Below, one piece after another: positions 13,489 to 21,862 of a stretch of DNA of 39,473 nt. Below the pieces are notes generated by a model that saw only the letters and a program-made list of their open reading frames with translations, made no database searches and was not told the origin of the DNA. The stretch comes from an uncultured Clostridia bacterium (GTDB lineage Bacteria; Bacillota; Clostridia; UBA1381; CAJOGA01). How positions within the stretch are numbered: position 1 is the stretch's first letter; every line of letters starts with the position of its first letter. Made by a program: the position numbers and the translations under genes. The DNA is taken from positions 1 to 39,473 of the forward strand of contig CAJOGA010000020.1 in assembly GCA_905233855.1 (NCBI GenBank), given 5' to 3'.

Positions 13489-16011
13489 ATGAAGAAATAT
13501 TTCTCTTTTATTATTACATTTATTCTGGTGTTTCAGATAATATCCCTTGTCTTTACCCAAAACGCATTTGCGAGAAATGCCGGCGGACGCTTTGAAGAAA
13601 GCTTCGACTATGCACGTCTTGCCGATGGCGATAATTTTCCGACTGTGAGCGATGATCAATGGGATGACGGCGACGGTGATTACAATTCTTATAACGCGTG
13701 GCGAAGCTTTGGTTCGCCTTTAAAAACAGTTCGCAGCTCGGGCAACAAGTATCTTGAAGTAGCACATTCCGGAAAAACAGACGCCGTGCAGCTGTTCGGA
13801 CAGGTTTTGTTTGACAGCGATAATTCCGGTGATTTGTTTAAAAACGGCACAATATCAACTCCGGCAATCTTTTCTTTTAAAGTTAATTTTAAATCGGACG
13901 CACAGGTGAATATTCAAACCTTTGGCGGAACCGATATTCGATCGTCAGATGATGTGTGCATTGATGTTTTTTATAAATCCGGCAAATTATACGTTGAAAA
14001 TACAGCGTTGGCAAATGTGGAAAAGAACAAATGGTACATCTTGAACTTTGTTATCGACAATGAAAACAATAAATACTATGTTGAAGTTTTGCATGACGAT
14101 AACACAGCTGTTATATCGCTCAATGACAATGCGGCTTTTGATTTTGCCAATAAAAAGAATAAAACCGGCTCGTTTTGTTTCAGACTTTACAGCGGTGCCG
14201 ATATTTTAATTGACGATGTATCTCTTAAAGCGATACCGCTGTCGAAAATATCCGAATATACAAAAACAACATACACTTTAACAGATTTTTTAAATTTCAA
14301 GAAACACAATTATAACTATGCTATAGACGATACAGACTTTTTAAAAGCCGATGGCACAAGGGTAGCAAATCAAAAAGGCGAAAACGTTGTGCTCAGAGGA
14401 GTTAACCTGTTGCAGGAATCGTGGATGTGTCCTACAGTCGGTCAAGACGGCAAATGGGCATATTGGGATACATTAAATACTTTTGAAAAACGTTTTGGAA
14501 AAGAGAAAACTCAAGCACTTATTGATCTTTGGGAAGATATGTATATAACGGAAAAGGATTTGGACAATATCCGGTCTTTGGGCATGAATGTTGTGCGTGT
14601 GCCGTTCTGGTACCGTAACTTTATGGATGATGACGGCAATTACAAGCTTGACAAAAACGGAAATGTTGATTTATCAAGGCTTGAATGGATAGTGGATGAA
14701 TGTGGTAAACGCGGCATATACGTCCTGCTTGACATGCACGGCTTGCCGGGTCTGCAAAGCAATAACCATTCTACAGGCAGAATAAACAGCTGTCATGTGT
14801 TCGATAATACCGAAGAAGGCGAAATGTACCGTCAGAGAGCGGAGGATTTGTGGACAGAGATAGCAAAACGTTTTGCCGGCAATCCTGCCGTTGCGGCGTA
14901 TGATTTGTTTAACGAGCCGTATAACGAAATGACCAGAAACAGCACCACCAATAAAAATGTCTGGGAATTGTACAACAGACTGTATAATGCAATCCGAAAG
15001 GTAGATCCCGACCACATGATCTCAATGGAGGCTGTATGGGAGTGGAACACGCTGCCGAATCCGTCGGAATACGGTTGGAAGAACGTACTGTACCAGTTTC
15101 ATAATTATAATTATAAGGAAAGTGAAATAGACAATAAAGTGAACGACACCAAAAATCACGCAAGCTGGAATGTGCCGTCAATCGTGGGTGAATTTGAAAG
15201 CGGCAGTATATTGAACTATACTTTGAATATGTATAATAAAAATAATATCGGCTGGATAATGTGGACGTATAAGGGTACAAATAAAGACGGCAGCGGTCCG
15301 TCGGGCTGGTATATGTATCATTCGGTTGCGACTGACGAGGGCAACGAAAATTATGCATACAACACAACGCCGCGTGTAGACCCCGAGAACGACAGTTACG
15401 ATCAAATTTGGCAAAAATACAGCCGTATGCGTACGGACGACACTTTTATGAAAAATGATGTTCTGATAAACACAGTCGAGCCGTACACATATGTATATAC
15501 AAAATCGCCCGTTGCAAAGAGAATGTGCCGCATAAGCTTCAACACAAACGGCGGAAGCGATGTTTACGATGCCGTGGTTGCTTGCGGAAATAAGCTGTCT
15601 TTTGTTACAGAGCCTGTTAAAGACGGATACATATTTGCGGGCTGGTTTGAAGATGCAAACTGTACCGATGAGTGGAATATGGATACGGATACCGTGCGTA
15701 GAGACACGGTTTTGTATGCAAAGTGGTTGGATAAGACTTCTTTAAAATATAATATTTCATTTAAGAATATATCCGCCGATGAAGCTGTAATAGGCATAGA
15801 AAAGTTGACTGACTCATCGTCGGAAGGTGTGATGCTGATGGTTTTGTATGACGGAGACGGAAAAATACTGAAGGCAGAAAACAAGAAAATCAGCTCTGCG
15901 GATACAGAAATCAAATTCGGTTTAAGCAACGCAGAATACCAACGTATAAAAGTGTTCTTGCTTAACGATATGCTGAATGCTTCTTGGTTGAGCAAAACAA
16001 TTTCAAAATAA
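13489..16011 (+). CDS. Secreted GH5 family glycoside hydrolase with InlB-type repeat
   Basis: This exported 840-residue glycosidase probably cleaves a plant or microbial beta-glucan or mannan; the GH5 subfamily is not resolved. The signal peptide is KKYFSFIITFILVFQIISLVFTQNAFA. Residues ~30-255 form a jelly-roll-like region (GRFEESFDYARLADGDNF ... ILIDDVSLKA) resembling a laminin-G/CBM fold. The catalytic TIM barrel spans ~280-640: LRGVNLLQESWM, VRVPFWYRNF, YVLLDMHGLPG, the acid/base Glu in DLFNEPYNE (~476) and the nucleophile Glu in VGEFESG (~568). An InlB B-repeat (CRISFNTNGGSDVY ... FAGWFEDANCTDEW) covers ~680-750. There is no LPXTG or lipobox. The ATG at 13489 follows AAAGGTGAG; the track's GTG at 13483 lies in the SD. 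It is monocistronic. Confidence 0.9.
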   Translation: MKKYFSFIITFILVFQIISLVFTQNAFARNAGGRFEESFDYARLADGDNFPTVSDDQWDDGDGDYNSYNAWRSFGSPLKTVRSSGNKYLEVAHSGKTDAVQLFGQVLFDSDNSGDLFKNGTISTPAIFSFKVNFKSDAQVNIQTFGGTDIRSSDDVCIDVFYKSGKLYVENTALANVEKNKWYILNFVIDNENNKYYVEVLHDDNTAVISLNDNAAFDFANKKNKTGSFCFRLYSGADILIDDVSLKAIPLSKISEYTKTTYTLTDFLNFKKHNYNYAIDDTDFLKADGTRVANQKGENVVLRGVNLLQESWMCPTVGQDGKWAYWDTLNTFEKRFGKEKTQALIDLWEDMYITEKDLDNIRSLGMNVVRVPFWYRNFMDDDGNYKLDKNGNVDLSRLEWIVDECGKRGIYVLLDMHGLPGLQSNNHSTGRINSCHVFDNTEEGEMYRQRAEDLWTEIAKRFAGNPAVAAYDLFNEPYNEMTRNSTTNKNVWELYNRLYNAIRKVDPDHMISMEAVWEWNTLPNPSEYGWKNVLYQFHNYNYKESEIDNKVNDTKNHASWNVPSIVGEFESGSILNYTLNMYNKNNIGWIMWTYKGTNKDGSGPSGWYMYHSVATDEGNENYAYNTTPRVDPENDSYDQIWQKYSRMRTDDTFMKNDVLINTVEPYTYVYTKSPVAKRMCRISFNTNGGSDVYDAVVACGNKLSFVTEPVKDGYIFAGWFEDANCTDEWNMDTDTVRRDTVLYAKWLDKTSLKYNISFKNISADEAVIGIEKLTDSSSEGVMLMVLYDGDGKILKAENKKISSADTEIKFGLSNAEYQRIKVFLLNDMLNASWLSKTISK

Positions 16012-16016
16012 TAAGC

Positions 16017-16061
16017 ACTCCCGCATTTTGAACCGGACGGTTTGATGTGCGGGAGTTTTTT
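16017..16061 (+). terminator. Terminator after the GH5 gene
   Basis: ACTCCCGCA and TGCGGGAGT form a perfect 9-bp stem, with an inner AACCG/CGGTT stem, followed by TTTTTT. It lies 6 bp after the GH5 stop codon. Confidence 0.88.
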
Positions 16062-16132
16062 GCAAAAAAATTGCAATATGTGCCATGTGGTTTTGAAGCA
16101 TAATGTATCTGTAAACTATATTTATATAAGAG

Positions 16133-16588
16133 GTGGTTTTTACGGAACATTCAAAAATAAGAGATACGGCATTGCTTATCGAGCTGTGGCGTCAACAAGG
16201 CTATGATACGGACAAAATTGCACATATGCTTTCAACGACGCAGCAAAACGTAAGGCAAATACAAAAGCAAGGCGTTGAATATATCCAAACGGTAGAGGCA
16301 CAGGTTGAGATGGCTTTTCTGAAAAAGGCGTTGGGATACAGCTACGACGAGACAAAATACATACGTGAAGGCTATGATGAAAACACAAACGAAACATCAA
16401 AAGTAAAAAAGGAAACCGTTACAAAGCATGTAGCACCGGACCTGAACGCCATTTTTGCGTGGCTTGAGCATCAGATGCCGGAACGGTGGGGAAAAATAAA
16501 GGATACAGAGGAGGATGAACGTTCGGGTGGAATTGTCGTCTTGCCGGAGGTTGTTATAAACAAAGGAGAAGAAGATGATGAACAGTAA
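16133..16588 (+). CDS. Phage terminase small subunit-like protein
   Basis: This ~150-residue protein has an N-terminal HTH-like segment (LIELWRQQGYDTDKIAHMLSTTQQNVRQIQKQG), a central helical region and a C-terminal acidic tail. It matches the general build of small terminase subunits, which recognise phage packaging sites. It is followed directly by a large terminase subunit, with which it overlaps by 14 bp. That context is the main support. The only in-frame start in the track is GTG 16133, which lies inside the SD-like AAGAGGTGG. An ACG at 16142 stands where an ATG would be expected with ideal spacing (MEHSKIRD), so the start codon may have decayed. No other phage structural gene is nearby. 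Confidence 0.75.
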   Translation: MVFTEHSKIRDTALLIELWRQQGYDTDKIAHMLSTTQQNVRQIQKQGVEYIQTVEAQVEMAFLKKALGYSYDETKYIREGYDENTNETSKVKKETVTKHVAPDLNAIFAWLEHQMPERWGKIKDTEEDERSGGIVVLPEVVINKGEEDDEQ

Positions 16589-17969
16589 ACCTAAACAGAG
16601 ACTTTTATGGTCGCCGCAAAAAAAGCAGTGTGAATTTATGAGCCGCCCGGAGGATGAGGCGTTGTACGGCGGAGCGGCAGGCGGCGGCAAAAGCGATGCA
16701 TTGCTTGCCGAGGCTTTGCGTCAGGTTAATATTCCTTGTTACAGGGCTATTATTATAAGAAAGACAATGCCGCAATGCTCCGAACTTATCGACCGCTCAC
16801 GTCTGTTGTACGGCAGTGCGTTTCCCGATGCTGTGTTTAATGCGACAAAAAATGTGTGGACATTTAAAAGCGGTGCAAAAATATATTTCGGTTCAATGCA
16901 CCATGCGTCGGACAAGCTGAAATATCAGGGCAAGCAGTATGATTTTATAGCATTTGATGAATTGACGCATTTTACGTGGGAAGAATACAGCTATATGTTC
17001 AGCCGTAACCGTCCGTCAGGTTTGGGGACAAGGTGTTACATGCGTGCTACATGCAATCCGGGCGGAATAGGACACAGTTGGGTAAAGGCACGCTTTATCG
17101 ACGGCAAGAAACCGTATCATACATATACCGAAACGGTTACGATAGACGGAGTGGAATATAAAAAAAGCAGGGTGTTTATACCGTCCACTGTGTTTGACAA
17201 TAAGATTTTGCTCAAAAATAATCCGAATTATGTTGCAAATCTTGCAATACTACCCGAAAACGAGAAAAAGGCGTTGTTGTATGGAGATTGGAACAGCTTT
17301 TCGGGACAGGCATTCAGCGAGTTCAGAGACAATCCCGAAAATTACAATTCGCGTGTGTGGACACATGTTATAGCCCCGTTCGATATTCCGCGTGGCTGGA
17401 AAAGGTACCGCAGTTTTGACTTCGGATATGCCAAACCGTTTGCCGTGCAGTGGTGGGCGGTAGATTATGACGGCAGAGTGTATCTTTATAGGCAGTTGTA
17501 CGGCTGTACGGATGAACCTAACACAGGCGTCAAGTGGGAACCGAGCCGTATAGCAAAAAAAATAAAGGAGATAGAAAGAGAATATGAACGCGGACTGCAT
17601 GTGTACGGCGTTGCGGATCCGTCTATTTGGGATGAAAGCCGCGGTGTAGACGGCACAATAATAAATATGTTTGAACGTGAGGGAATATATTTTGAAAAAG
17701 GAGACAACACAAGGCTTGCAGGCAAGATGCAGCTGCACTACAGAATGCAGTTTGATGACGAGGGATATCCGATGATGTATGTGTTTTCAAATTGTAAACA
17801 GTTTATACGTACATTGACAACGCTTGTGTACGATAAGGTGAATGTGGAGGATATAGACTCTTCGCAGGAAGACCACGATTATGACGCATGCCGGTATTTT
17901 CTTATGACAAACCCGATAGCACCGAAAAAGAAAATTGTTGTAAACGGTGAGTTTAATCCGTTATTTTAA
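16575..17969 (+). CDS. terL: Phage terminase large subunit
   Basis: This 464-residue packaging motor and nuclease appears full length. The ATPase Walker A is LYGGAAGGGKSDALLAEA (~residues 30-48), and YDFIAFDELTHFTWEEY is Walker B with the catalytic Glu. RATCNPGGIGHSWVK is the coupling motif. The RNase H-like nuclease domain begins RSFDFGYAKPFAVQWWAVD with its acidic residue, continues GVADPSIWDESRG, and ends EDHDYDACRYFLM. All key motifs are present, so the ORF is not obviously broken. Portal, capsid, tail and integrase genes are missing on both sides. It is either the last remnant of a prophage or a retained two-gene unit. Base composition does not stand out from the host. Confidence 0.93.
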   Translation: MMNSKPKQRLLWSPQKKQCEFMSRPEDEALYGGAAGGGKSDALLAEALRQVNIPCYRAIIIRKTMPQCSELIDRSRLLYGSAFPDAVFNATKNVWTFKSGAKIYFGSMHHASDKLKYQGKQYDFIAFDELTHFTWEEYSYMFSRNRPSGLGTRCYMRATCNPGGIGHSWVKARFIDGKKPYHTYTETVTIDGVEYKKSRVFIPSTVFDNKILLKNNPNYVANLAILPENEKKALLYGDWNSFSGQAFSEFRDNPENYNSRVWTHVIAPFDIPRGWKRYRSFDFGYAKPFAVQWWAVDYDGRVYLYRQLYGCTDEPNTGVKWEPSRIAKKIKEIEREYERGLHVYGVADPSIWDESRGVDGTIINMFEREGIYFEKGDNTRLAGKMQLHYRMQFDDEGYPMMYVFSNCKQFIRTLTTLVYDKVNVEDIDSSQEDHDYDACRYFLMTNPIAPKKKIVVNGEFNPLF

Positions 17970-18074
17970 AGTCGGCAAAAAACACTAAAATAATCGATTT
18001 CGGTTTTTGTGAAATTTTTTGTTTCCTATGCGGTTTGCGGCCAATGAGCTTCTTCGGACTGCCATCGGCGGTAC

Positions 18075-18159
18075 TAATGCAAGTCAAGCTGTTATCGGGA
18101 TTGTCGTCCCAATAACAGCTTTACCAATCTTGCATTACAGCTTTTAATTTGTGTAATGC
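18075..18159. repeat. Nested and mutually exclusive hairpins between terL and mntP
   Basis: TAATGCAAG (18075-18083) pairs with CTTGCATTA (18129-18137). This encloses AGCTGTTAT-c-GGGA-TTGTCG-TCCC-a-ATAACAGCT (18087-18120), a 13-bp stem with a 1x1 mismatch. Separately GCATTACA (18132-18139) pairs with TGTAATGC (18152-18159), ending on the mntP stop codon. The two structures share GCATTA and cannot form together. The sequence from 17970 to 18074 holds no gene that I can support. Confidence 0.65.
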
Positions 18160-18728
18160 TATATAATATTCAAATGTTCAAGCAGGATTTTTGCTCCCAA
18201 AAGAATTAATATCAATCCGCCGGCAATTTGTGCGTTCCGTTCAAATTTATCGCCGAAGATACTGCCGATTTTAACTCCTGCTGCAGACAGAACGCATGTG
18301 GTTATGCCTATAAGCGTAACGGCTGTAAATATATTGACATTCCCGGTCATAGCAAGCGAGATGCCTACTGCAAGTGCATCTATTGATGTTGCCACGGCCA
18401 TGGTAAACATTGTCTTAACGGAAAAATCCGCATTCTTTTCATTGTCATTATCTTCAGCGGAAAAAGCCTCTTTAAGCATGTTAAAGCCTATAATGGCAAG
18501 CAGAATAAATGCCACCCAATGGTCTATGGCGACAATTTGTTTTGCAAAAAGACTTCCGAAAAAGAATCCTATAAGAGGCATAATTGTCTGAAATCCGCCA
18601 AACCAAACGCCGCATTTTATCATGCTGCCGATTTTTGCTTTTTTCGATGACAAGCCTTTACAAACCGACACCGCAAAAGCATCCATGCTGAGTCCGACTG
18701 CCAGCATAAAAAGTTCAAAAAAACTCAT
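18159..18728 (-). CDS. mntP: Manganese efflux pump MntP
   Basis: This 189-residue membrane protein has six hydrophobic helices in two DUF204 repeats. The first repeat carries AVGLSMDAFAVSVCKGL and the second AVATSIDALAVGISLAM, with the conserved transmembrane aspartates of MntP. GGLILILLGAKILLEHL closes the protein. It exports Mn2+ and protects from Mn toxicity in other bacteria. The ATG at 18728 follows TTGGAGG. In many bacteria mntP is controlled by MntR or the yybP-ykoY Mn2+ riboswitch. I see no yybP-ykoY consensus here, but the leader contains a three-way-junction-like fold (18816-18869). The divergent neighbour is cdaA. Confidence 0.95.
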   Translation of the reverse strand: MSFFELFMLAVGLSMDAFAVSVCKGLSSKKAKIGSMIKCGVWFGGFQTIMPLIGFFFGSLFAKQIVAIDHWVAFILLAIIGFNMLKEAFSAEDNDNEKNADFSVKTMFTMAVATSIDALAVGISLAMTGNVNIFTAVTLIGITTCVLSAAGVKIGSIFGDKFERNAQIAGGLILILLGAKILLEHLNII

Positions 18729-18815
18729 TAAACCCCAAAACCTCCAAGCTTAAACGTCTGTCCGAAGTTGTATATATAAAAATACATTCCGATCCGCAAA
18801 GATTTAAAGTGTGTC

Positions 18816-18869
18816 ATAAGCAACAGGTCAAATATAAATGTTGACCGCATCCTGACAGGTATCGCTTAT
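18816..18869 (-). other. Three-way-junction-like structure in the mntP leader
   Basis: On the minus strand ATAAGC and GCTTAT form a closing stem around CCTGTCAGG (a short hairpin) and GGTCAA-N9-TTGACC (a 6-bp hairpin). A TTTACA-N17-TAAGAC promoter candidate (18900-18872) would start transcription almost at this structure. Around 18729-18815 a further AT-rich imperfect stem is possible. The other 180 bp, up to cdaA, hold only AT-rich promoter-type sequence. Confidence 0.4.
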
Positions 18870-19051
18870 ATAGTCTTATTATGTTAACACGTATCTGTAA
18901 AAAAAGCAACACTTTTAAACTGTTTTTAAAAAGAGAAAATAATCGTAAAAATTTTTAAATAACTATAGAAAATATCAGCATATTATGATATACTGTTTAT
19001 AATATTTATTTTGCTTATTCTTATTATATTAAAAGAGAGGCATGTTTTATT

Positions 19052-19903
19052 ATGTTGCAAAACTTTATATCGCGGTCAATCACATTTTTTTCTTTTATTT
19101 CCATCACCGACATAATTGATATACTTCTTGTTTCGTTTTTGGTTTATCAGCTAATCCGCCTTATAAGACAAACAAGAGCAGAACAGCTTGTTAAGGGTAT
19201 ACTTATTATATTTGTTATTTTGCAGGTTAGCACATGGTTTAACTTCAGTGCGATACGCTTTTTAATAGGAAACACAATGCAGCTTGGTCTGTTTGCCATT
19301 TTAATCCTTTTCCAGCCTGAATTAAGAAATATGCTTGAACACGTGGGAAGAAGTAAAGTAGGCAGATTGCTTAAATTTTCCGACGAAAATATAAGTATCG
19401 AAAACATAACAGAAAGCATAGTGTCAGCAGTAGAATCAATGTCTAAAAATCATATAGGTGCGTTGATTGTTATGGAAAAAAATACAATGCTCGGAGAAAT
19501 AATTAAAACAGGTACCGTGTTGGACGCCAATATAAGCTCCGAACTTTTGGTCAACATTTTTGTGCCTAATACACCGCTCCACGACGGTGCCGTTATAATC
19601 CGCAACGAAAAAATTGCCGCCGCAGCTTGTTTTTTGCCTTTGTCGCAAAATATCAATCTGTCAAAAGATCTTGGAACACGCCACAGAGCGGCACTGGGCA
19701 TATCGGAAGTGTCCGATGCATCAATTATTGTTGTAAGCGAAGAAACCGGCTGTATATCCGTTGCTCATAACGGTAACCTGACAAGAAATTTAACGGCTGA
19801 ATCTTTGACAAAGCTGTTGTATAAATCGCTAAGTCAAGAGCAACATCCGAAGCACAACAATATTTTATTCTGGAAAACAAAGTCTGATGCAAAAAGGAGT
19901 TGA
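19052..19903 (+). CDS. cdaA: Diadenylate cyclase CdaA
   Basis: This membrane-bound enzyme makes c-di-AMP from two ATP. Three N-terminal transmembrane segments cover residues ~10-95. The DAC domain includes FQPELRNMLEHVGR, and the catalytic motifs HDGAVII (DGA) and GTRHRAALG (RHR) are intact. The 283-residue length is normal for CdaA. c-di-AMP controls potassium and osmolyte homeostasis in Firmicutes and is usually essential. The ATG at 19052 follows GAGAGG. It is directly followed by its regulator cdaR (2-bp gap), the canonical pair. The usual third partner, glmM, is not here; hslO takes its place. Confidence 0.98.
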   Translation: MLQNFISRSITFFSFISITDIIDILLVSFLVYQLIRLIRQTRAEQLVKGILIIFVILQVSTWFNFSAIRFLIGNTMQLGLFAILILFQPELRNMLEHVGRSKVGRLLKFSDENISIENITESIVSAVESMSKNHIGALIVMEKNTMLGEIIKTGTVLDANISSELLVNIFVPNTPLHDGAVIIRNEKIAAAACFLPLSQNINLSKDLGTRHRAALGISEVSDASIIVVSEETGCISVAHNGNLTRNLTAESLTKLLYKSLSQEQHPKHNNILFWKTKSDAKRS

Positions 19904-19905
19904 AC

Positions 19906-20871
19906 ATGGTCTTGAAAAAATTGCTTAACTCACCGTTATTCTTAAAAATACTTTCTGTTATATTGGCAACGATAATATGGTTCTTTGTTACCTATACACA
20001 GGATTTGGATATTACCGTTACATCACGCGACATACCGATTACATATACCGGAACCGAATCATTAACAAGCAGGGATCTTGCCATCTTGTATCCGGACAAA
20101 CCGGCAACCGTAACCGTAAAGCTGAAAGGCCGCCGTTCCATTCTTATGAACACCGTGGGTAAAATATCGGCGTCGGTTGATGTTAATAACGTGTATCAGC
20201 CCGGTCAGAAAACCATGTCCGTCGATGTAGTATTACCTATCGACGGTGTGCAGATAATAGACAAGTCGCCTTACAACATTGACGTAGACGTAAAGAACAG
20301 CGTTACCGCAGAAGTGCCTATAACGATAAAGCAAACCGGCCTTAAAAAGCAAAGTGAATATACCGTTATGTCGGAACCGCTAAAATCAACATTTACAATA
20401 CGCGGTCCTCAGGAGGCTTTATCAACTGTTTCACAAGCTATAGCTATCGTTGACGTAAGCGATGTAACATCAACTGTAAAAAAAGATTATTCCGTTACTT
20501 TGTATGATGAAAACTCAAATGAAGTAAATTTGCTTAATGTAGTTCCGGTTGAAGACAAAGTAAGCATAGAAAGCACATATCTTAAACTGTTGACTGTGAA
20601 TGTTGTGCCAAGCATAAAACCGGCAACACACAACCTGCAAGTCGGTAATATAAAGGTTACGCCGGAAACTGTTGTTTTAGGCATTCCGTCAACATACACA
20701 CGTTCTATAACGCAAATAGCGGTTAAATCGCATTTCACACCGGACGAAGCCGGCAGCTTTTCATACAACGATGTTGAGCTGGATATTCCAAAGGGTGTGT
20801 ACCTGCAAAATGCAGAGCCGCTTGCAAATATAAGCTTTGATGTTACCGACACCGACATTGCGGAAGAATAA
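19906..20871 (+). CDS. cdaR: CdaR, YbbR-domain regulator of CdaA
   Basis: This ~321-residue membrane-anchored protein has one N-terminal transmembrane helix (LFLKILSVILATIIWFFVTYTQ). Three to four extracytoplasmic YbbR repeats follow, with recurring patterns such as PITYTG...LKGRRSILM and VPITIKQTGLKK...VRGP-like FTIRGPQEALSTV. CdaR binds CdaA and modulates c-di-AMP synthesis in other Firmicutes. The track starts at TTG 19900, inside the end of cdaA, but AAGGAG stands just before the ATG at 19906 (MVLKKLL), which leaves a 2-bp gap to cdaA. Translational coupling is likely. Confidence 0.95.
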   Translation: MVLKKLLNSPLFLKILSVILATIIWFFVTYTQDLDITVTSRDIPITYTGTESLTSRDLAILYPDKPATVTVKLKGRRSILMNTVGKISASVDVNNVYQPGQKTMSVDVVLPIDGVQIIDKSPYNIDVDVKNSVTAEVPITIKQTGLKKQSEYTVMSEPLKSTFTIRGPQEALSTVSQAIAIVDVSDVTSTVKKDYSVTLYDENSNEVNLLNVVPVEDKVSIESTYLKLLTVNVVPSIKPATHNLQVGNIKVTPETVVLGIPSTYTRSITQIAVKSHFTPDEAGSFSYNDVELDIPKGVYLQNAEPLANISFDVTDTDIAEE

Positions 20872-20895
20872 TTACCACGAAAAAGGATGAATAAA

Positions 20896-21786
20896 TTGAA
20901 CGAAACAAAAAACGACACTATAGTAAAGGCGTTAAGCTTTGACGGCAGTATAAGAATTTACGCAGCTCAAACAACCGGGTTGGTTAACGTTGCTCAACAA
21001 ACACATCACACATATCCTATCCCTACTGCTGCGTTGGGCAGAACGCTCACGGCAGCGGCAATCATGGGTGCCATGATGAAGGGCGACAACGAATCCGTAA
21101 CCATACAAATCAAAGGCGACGGCCCGATGGGCGGGTTGACTGTTGTCGGAAACTCTAAATCCGAAGTTAAAGGATATGTTAACGTGCCGGACGTTCATTT
21201 AGAATCGGCAAAGCCGGGCAAGCTTAACGTCGGAGGTGCAATAGGCAAGGGAACGTTAAGTATCATGAGAGACTTAGGTCTTAAAGAGCCGTATATCGGT
21301 CAGGTGCCTTTAGTAAACGGCGAAATAGCGGAGGACTTGACTTACTACTATGCATCAAGCGAACAGATACCCACAGCTATCGCATTAGGCGTACTTGTCG
21401 AGCCGGACGGCTCTGTGAGCCACAGCGGCGGTTTTATACTGCAGCTTATGCCGGAGGCGTCAGAAGCTGATGCGGAAAAGCTGGAAAATATAATGAAAAC
21501 ATTACCGCCTGTAACCGATATGTTAAAGAACGGTATGTCGGCAGAGGATATCTTGCTTAAAGCAACCGAAGGCTTTAACATGCTTATAGACAACCATCAC
21601 ATAACTCCTGAATATGCATGTAATTGCAGCCGTTCTAAAATGGAAAAGGCTTTGATAAGCTTGGGCAAAAAGGAACTTAAGGCTATAATCGAAGAACAAG
21701 GTCAGGCTGAACTGAATTGTCATTTTTGCAACAACAAGCATTTATTCACAAAATCCGATTTGGAAAGGCTTATAAAATCAATATAA
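20896..21786 (+). CDS. hslO: Hsp33 redox-regulated chaperone
   Basis: This holdase is activated by oxidative unfolding and protects proteins during oxidative and heat stress. The N-terminal core carries GPMGGLTVVGNSKSEVKGYV and YYASSEQIPTAIALGVLV. The C-terminal zinc switch is YACNCSRSKMEKAL...LNCHFCNNKH, giving the four conserved cysteines in CxC and CxxC spacing. Total length (~296) is typical. The track's ATG at 20887 is only 1-2 nt from the AAAAGG Shine-Dalgarno. The in-frame TTG at 20896 is spaced 9 nt and fits better. It lies about 15 bp after cdaR and is probably the last gene of that operon. Confidence 0.96.
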   Translation: MNETKNDTIVKALSFDGSIRIYAAQTTGLVNVAQQTHHTYPIPTAALGRTLTAAAIMGAMMKGDNESVTIQIKGDGPMGGLTVVGNSKSEVKGYVNVPDVHLESAKPGKLNVGGAIGKGTLSIMRDLGLKEPYIGQVPLVNGEIAEDLTYYYASSEQIPTAIALGVLVEPDGSVSHSGGFILQLMPEASEADAEKLENIMKTLPPVTDMLKNGMSAEDILLKATEGFNMLIDNHHITPEYACNCSRSKMEKALISLGKKELKAIIEEQGQAELNCHFCNNKHLFTKSDLERLIKSI

Positions 21787-21793
21787 AGAATAT

Positions 21794-21838
21794 AAAAAAT
21801 CTCTTGAAAGCGGTATCACGCAATCAAGAGATTTTTTT
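21794..21838. terminator. Bidirectional terminator between hslO and the rluA-family gene
   Basis: AAAAAATCTCTTGA and TCAAGAGATTTTTTT form a 14-bp stem with a 16-nt loop and T-runs on both strands. It separates convergent operons. Confidence 0.9.
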
Positions 21839-21862
21839 GTTTGAAAATAATTTTGTGTTTTT

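Noticed and set aside
18729-19051. yybP-ykoY Mn2+ riboswitch upstream of mntP
   Set aside because: The conserved GGGGAGUA-type loop and partner loop were not found by eye.
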